Below are positions 8,111 through 11,375 of a DNA stretch of 11,375 bases, piece after piece. The DNA lies in NCBI GenBank assembly GCA_016926235.1, contig JAFGOZ010000721.1, positions 1 to 11,375 of the forward strand. Reading direction: 5' to 3'. How positions within the stretch are numbered: the stretch's first letter is position 1; each line of letters starts with the position of its first letter. The notes below the pieces were generated by a model. The model made no database searches. It saw only the letters and a list, made by a program, of their open reading frames with translations, and was not told the DNA's origin. The DNA comes from Bacteroidales bacterium (lineage in GTDB: Bacteria > Bacteroidota > Bacteroidia > Bacteroidales > UBA10428). The translations under genes and the position numbers were made by a program.

Positions 8111-8151
8111 TGTGAGCGGACGTAGTTGGAGATTACGCTTAACGGGGGTTA
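8111..8151 (+). repeat. Direct repeat, right copy, with hairpin and GGGG-loop stem
   Basis: The first 25 nt repeat 5288-5310 with 3 substitutions and one 2-nt indel. Here the core folds better: CGTAGT (8121-8126) pairs with ATTACG (8132-8137) around loop TGGAG. A second small inverted repeat follows at once, TAAC-GGGG-GTTA (8140-8151). Its right arm contains the stop codon of the convergent protease gene (8149-8151, minus strand), so the element runs into the 3' end of that coding sequence. No poly-T run follows. Confidence 0.5.
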
Positions 8152-9384
8152 CTCAAATATCTCAGCCATATTTTTTTTATGAAGTGTAAATTTGCAATTT
8201 TCACCTGAAGGTTTTTGAATAACAAGAGATGCAGAATCAGCTTGATAAATATCAAGGTTGCAATAAGTGTCATGATCACAATTTAAAACATCCTGACCAT
8301 TTATCTCAATAATGATATCCCCGATGGATATGCCTTCATCATGGGCAGGGGTTTTCTCTATGAGAGAGGTAACTACAAGTTTATTTTTCTCAAAGCTATA
8401 ATCGAATCCGTAATTGGATTCGAATGATGGGTGGTAATTCTCTTTCCTTGGTTCCAAAATAAGCCAGGCTCTGTCATAGTCAAGAGTAACACGGAAATTA
8501 GCAAGGAACTCATCTCCAATGGTATTTAACCCTCTGCCGGAAACGAAATATACATCTTTCATGATGTATTCTGAAGTGCTAAGTTGCAAACTATCAATTA
8601 CGCCACGATATTTATTCACGGCTTTTTGCTTCCCTGAAAGAGATTCCCCGGCTATACCAAAACCCTTAACATAGCTGTTTAGCTTTCCTTCTTCTATTAA
8701 TTTTTTGCTTGACCTGTTATTTAAAAATAATCCCAATGCCGCACCCATATCAACTTTTACGTTTTTAAATTCCAGGCTATTGGCTGTTACCGGAATTTCC
8801 ATGCTATAAGAGAATTGATTTACAAATACAGGTAAACATATTGTGTCTATTCCGAAATGCAAACTTTTTATATCATCTGTTACTATAATGATATTGTTTT
8901 CATAATCAATCTGCCAGTTTGCAAGGTGTATTATATCGGGACCGATTAATCCATCAAACTTCTCTCCACATTCGAATGGAAATTTACTGTTAGCTACTGG
9001 AATATTACTGAATTCCAAATCCCCTATTTGAATTTTATCAATAGATATAACATCATAGGTAAAGAAGTGTCCATTAAAATCCAAAGCTTTCTGTTTCATT
9101 AATACCGTGTACTCGTTTCCTTGATTGACATGAGAAAACAGGTGGCTTCCTGCTCCGGAATCCAAGATAAAACGATATTTTTTCGGTTTTCCGTTAATGC
9201 GAACCTCAATGATTATATGCCCATTCACCGTTTGAAAGGGGATGGTATCGACAAAGTCGTGATTTTTAATGGTTATCTCTTTTGTCAGATTATTATATTT
9301 AAATTCTCTTACAACTAAGCAGGAACACATGTTTAATAGTATGACCGCATAAATGGCCAAAAAAAGTGCTTTCTTGATTTTCAT
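8149..9384 (-). CDS. Two-lobed aspartyl protease (retropepsin-like) with C-terminal PDZ domain, probable lipoprotein
   Basis: This is a probable cell-envelope protease of 411 residues. The second Met (MKIKKALFLA, 9384) starts a clean signal sequence; the in-frame Met four codons earlier is less likely. The hydrophobic stretch ends LLNMCSC, so Cys22 (or Cys20) may be lipidated, although the lipobox is not ideal. Lobe one carries the catalytic motif DSGA at 75-78 and FDGLIGPDII (143-152). Lobe two has the matching position DMGA (212-215) and IGDEFLANFRVTLDYD (289-304). A PDZ domain covers about 330-395, with EGISIGDIIIEINGQDVL. This order, two aspartyl-protease halves then PDZ, is common in Bacteroidota envelope proteins of unknown substrate. 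In lobe two Met replaces the usual Ser or Thr after Asp, which may reduce or alter activity. It converges with the CotH gene and is separated by 299 nt from the lyase upstream, so it is probably transcribed alone. Confidence 0.88.
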   Translation of the reverse strand: MKIKKALFLAIYAVILLNMCSCLVVREFKYNNLTKEITIKNHDFVDTIPFQTVNGHIIIEVRINGKPKKYRFILDSGAGSHLFSHVNQGNEYTVLMKQKALDFNGHFFTYDVISIDKIQIGDLEFSNIPVANSKFPFECGEKFDGLIGPDIIHLANWQIDYENNIIIVTDDIKSLHFGIDTICLPVFVNQFSYSMEIPVTANSLEFKNVKVDMGAALGLFLNNRSSKKLIEEGKLNSYVKGFGIAGESLSGKQKAVNKYRGVIDSLQLSTSEYIMKDVYFVSGRGLNTIGDEFLANFRVTLDYDRAWLILEPRKENYHPSFESNYGFDYSFEKNKLVVTSLIEKTPAHDEGISIGDIIIEINGQDVLNCDHDTYCNLDIYQADSASLVIQKPSGENCKFTLHKKNMAEIFE

Positions 9385-9683
9385 AGTGCAGTGCATTTAT
9401 ATTTGGAACTAAAAATATACAAAATATATGATAAACATAATTTTAACTGTTCATACATAAATTCCGTTAATGTTATATCAATAAAATGTTTTCCTGAGCA
9501 GTATTGCATATTCCCCTTAGTGGAACCTGAAAACTGCCCCGAACGGAGATTCATTTTAATAACAAACTATCAGCTATTAGCTATTAGCTATTAGCTGTTA
9601 GAAGCTTGTTTTGCCAATAGCCAACCATAGCCATTTTTTAAAAAATCCCTATGAATCGTGGTTTAACACTACATCTAACGGGT
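9385..9683. other. 299-nt gap between protease and pectate lyase genes
   Basis: This gap holds the start region of the protease (right to left) and the 3' end region of the lyase. Seen in it are the AGCTATT heptamer array, a weak GAA-CGGAGA-TTC inverted repeat at 9541-9552 sharing CGGAGATT with 5302-5309, and the palindromic A/T run ATTTTTTAAAAAAT near 9634-9647. A 67-codon plus-strand ORF (9391-9594) crosses the array and lacks any protein-like features. No clear GC-rich terminator for the lyase was found. Confidence 0.5.
9572..9599. repeat. Heptamer tandem repeat, four copies of AGCTATT
   Basis: Three exact AGCTATT units (9572-9578, 9579-9585, 9586-9592) are followed by a fourth with one change, AGCTGTT (9593-9599). 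Related TAGCC-containing words (CAATAGCC, CATAGCC) follow at about 9614-9634. The array sits about 85 nt past the lyase stop and about 190 nt before the protease start. A 7-nt unit would shift any reading frame, but the array appears to be non-coding. Confidence 0.8.
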
Positions 9684-11267
9684 TTATAGCTTAACAATAG
9701 GTATTGTACTGTTAATATCAGACCGCCATACTTTTATTATATACAAACCCGTCTTCAATTCAGTAATATCAACTGACAGCTTTCTGTTGTTAAAACTGGT
9801 TGAAATGACTTCTTTCCCGGTAAGATCATATAACCTGAAATAAACTGTTCCTAAAACATCACGGATCAATTCAATGTGTAGCATGTTTTCTACAGGAACA
9901 GGGTAAATAAGAAAATTTTGTTCTGTATGGCCATTCATGATAATACTGTTAGACGGATCTTCTTCAACAGTAAAAGTAACTTTCGTTGATGTCGATATGC
10001 CCCAGTCATTGTCAGTAGCCACTGCGGTAATGTTATATGTACCGGTGTCAGCATTGCTTATGCTAACCGAGAAGGGAGGTTCTTCATCGATACCGAGCGA
10101 CTTGTTTCCATTGAAAAATTCAACACTGGTAACACTGTCATCGTCTATGGCATCTGCGGTTATAATAATATCGGAGTTATTATATAATATATCATTATTT
10201 TCAGGATAAGTAATTACTACCGACGGGGGATTGCCCTGAATACTGTCTATAATACCTACACCTGCATATTTAGGCACCAGGGTTTTTACGACTTCGGTAT
10301 TGATAGTTAAAAAATGAGTATAATCATAAGGGATATCGGCAATACAATTCACCGGGTAAGGGCGGGTAGTCCTTTCAACTTCAATATTACCTATCCTTTG
10401 AGTTTTCCCGGGAGAATCAGACGGTGTATAAATGGAATAATGCAAAGATTCATAGTAGTTCCGTTCAACGCGTACACAGGTGTTCGCCCTGATTTCAGTA
10501 GCATCTTTTGCCCCAATAAGATAATTATTGAAGAAGTGACCGACCGATCCCCGGTACATTGGCATTCTAAGTTTTACATTATTATAATAATTATGGTGGA
10601 ACGTAACTTTCCTGTCGTCATGCAGGTCGTCGTCAGCAGCTCCAACCAGCCCGCATTTCCAGTGGTCGTGCAGGTAACACCATGATATGGTGATAAAACC
10701 TGTTTGCTGTTTGATATCTATCAAACCATCATATTTATCTTTATCGGTTTGTACGTCAGGGTTTTCTGAATACAGTTCACAATGGTCAATCCATATATTC
10801 TTACTGCTCCCAAATACAGATATACAGTCACCATCATTAGTATTTGTCGGGGTGGTAAGGCCAACCATGGTAATTTTAATATTTTGAATGATGATATTAT
10901 TAGCGCTACCTATTGCCAGTCCAATCCCATGCAGGAAAGCATCGTTGCCCATACCCCGGATGGTTTTATCTGATTGCATATTTACCTGGCCCCCTCCGGC
11001 GCCATTTGTAATTTCCCCTTCAATCATAATAACATACTTAGTTGTGCTTTCGGCATACGATTTAAAGTCACTGTAATTATTGACCGTAACGGTATCGCCC
11101 CCTAAACCACCGGTAGTTCCTCCGTTTTGGGTTGCAAAACCCGCGATCCCAAAATCCGGTTGGCTAAAAACCTGATTAGAAGTAAAAAACATTATGATGC
11201 ACAGGCATGTCTCTTTGACAATCTTTGCTGTTTTAAACTTTTTTATCCCTCTGCTTAAATCTTCCAT
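9684..11267 (-). CDS. Secreted pectate lyase, polysaccharide lyase family 1, with Ig-like domain and T9SS tail
   Basis: This enzyme is predicted to cleave polygalacturonate by calcium-dependent beta-elimination at or outside the cell surface (527 residues). The signal peptide runs to about 36 (FFTSNQVFSQ). The PL1 beta-helix spans about 37-338 with strong family motifs: DGDCISV (145-151), WIDHCELYS (159-167), YDGLIDIKQQTGFITISWCY (179-198), DHWKCGLVG (201-209) and VTFHHNYYNNVKLRMPMYRG (221-240). R234 in RMPMYR matches the position of the catalytic Arg of PelC-type lyases, R239 the second conserved Arg, and K204 the substrate-binding Lys. D180 and D184 match the calcium-binding region. Next are a bacterial Ig-like domain (about 347-434, SVVITYPENNDI, then TYNITAVATDNDWG) and a T9SS type A sorting domain (about 452-525, IYPVPVENMLHIEL, then GLYIIKVWRSD). 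The Met at 11267 is the only one placed well for the signal peptide. It resembles a single-gene transcription unit with its own promoter. Confidence 0.95.
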   Translation of the reverse strand: MEDLSRGIKKFKTAKIVKETCLCIIMFFTSNQVFSQPDFGIAGFATQNGGTTGGLGGDTVTVNNYSDFKSYAESTTKYVIMIEGEITNGAGGGQVNMQSDKTIRGMGNDAFLHGIGLAIGSANNIIIQNIKITMVGLTTPTNTNDGDCISVFGSSKNIWIDHCELYSENPDVQTDKDKYDGLIDIKQQTGFITISWCYLHDHWKCGLVGAADDDLHDDRKVTFHHNYYNNVKLRMPMYRGSVGHFFNNYLIGAKDATEIRANTCVRVERNYYESLHYSIYTPSDSPGKTQRIGNIEVERTTRPYPVNCIADIPYDYTHFLTINTEVVKTLVPKYAGVGIIDSIQGNPPSVVITYPENNDILYNNSDIIITADAIDDDSVTSVEFFNGNKSLGIDEEPPFSVSISNADTGTYNITAVATDNDWGISTSTKVTFTVEEDPSNSIIMNGHTEQNFLIYPVPVENMLHIELIRDVLGTVYFRLYDLTGKEVISTSFNNRKLSVDITELKTGLYIIKVWRSDINSTIPIVKL

Positions 11268-11320
11268 GCGAGTATATTTAAAAAATTACTAATTAGTTGA
11301 ACGTACTAAAGTTGGAATTT

Positions 11321-11351
11321 TAGACTTAAGTATTTGATAACTAAATACAAA
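11321..11351 (-). promoter_or_regulatory. Candidate Bacteroidota-type promoter of the pectate lyase
   Basis: On the minus strand TTTG (11351-11348), 19 nt, then TAAGTCTA (11328-11321) resembles the primary-sigma consensus of the phylum, TTTG-N19-TAnnTTTG, with exact spacing and two mismatches in the -7 box. It would place the transcript start near 11314, leaving an untranslated leader of about 45 nt before the ATG at 11267. In DNA this AT-rich such matches arise by chance fairly often. Confidence 0.35.
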
Positions 11352-11375
11352 AAGTTAATAATCTTTCATAAAAAC

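Noticed and set aside
9391..9594. 67-codon plus-strand ORF in the gap between protease and lyase
   Set aside because: It overlaps the protease 5' region, runs across the heptamer array and has no recognisable protein features.
9572..9599. Tandem heptamers as a CRISPR array
   Set aside because: The units are contiguous 7-nt repeats with no spacers and no cas genes nearby.
9937..11076. Several plus-strand ORFs opposite the pectate lyase
   Set aside because: They are antisense shadows of a gene whose reading frame carries all PL1 and T9SS motifs.

Overview
The window looks like part of the chromosome of a member of the Bacteroidota, probably an anaerobic or marine Bacteroidales/Marinilabiliales-like organism, although the rank below phylum is a guess. 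The DNA is AT-rich. It carries a Bacteroides-type ECF sigma factor, FecR anti-sigma factor and STN-TonB receptor cluster, and two secreted proteins end in type IX secretion (T9SS) type A sorting domains. Start codons are not preceded by clear Shine-Dalgarno sequences. These traits together are characteristic of that phylum. No rRNA, tRNA, CRISPR array, transposase or phage gene was seen.

Left part (1-5112, all on the minus strand, read right to left): an ECF sigma factor (5112-4552, TTG start), a FecR-type anti-sigma factor (4468-3263) and a TonB-dependent receptor with an N-terminal STN signalling domain (3090-421). A small unrecognised ORF (392-141) follows. The three large genes form a complete surface-signalling unit. 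The expected flow is: ligand binds the outer-membrane receptor, STN touches the FecR periplasmic domain, FecR releases or activates sigma, and the operon and any remote targets are transcribed. No SusD-like lipoprotein or hydrolase lies beside the receptor inside the window, so its substrate is not indicated.

Middle (5379-8051, plus strand): a large secreted CotH-kinase-family protein with chitobiase-C-like domains, a lamin-tail domain and a T9SS tail. It is the only plus-strand gene and is bracketed by two similar short direct repeats (5288-5310 and 8111-8135).

Right part (minus strand): a lipoprotein-like two-lobed aspartyl protease with a C-terminal PDZ domain (9384-8149), then a secreted PL1-family pectate lyase with an Ig-like domain and a T9SS tail (11267-9684). 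The lyase and the CotH protein should use the same T9SS export and surface-attachment route, and the lyase points to pectin use. The gap between protease and lyase holds a four-copy heptamer repeat.

The least explained part is the intergenic DNA. Four gaps each contain a plus-strand (C/T)GGAG core between inverted arms, a pattern resembling REP-type dispersed elements. No clearly new multi-gene system was found. The strongest leads are the repeat-bracketed CotH cassette and this hairpin family.
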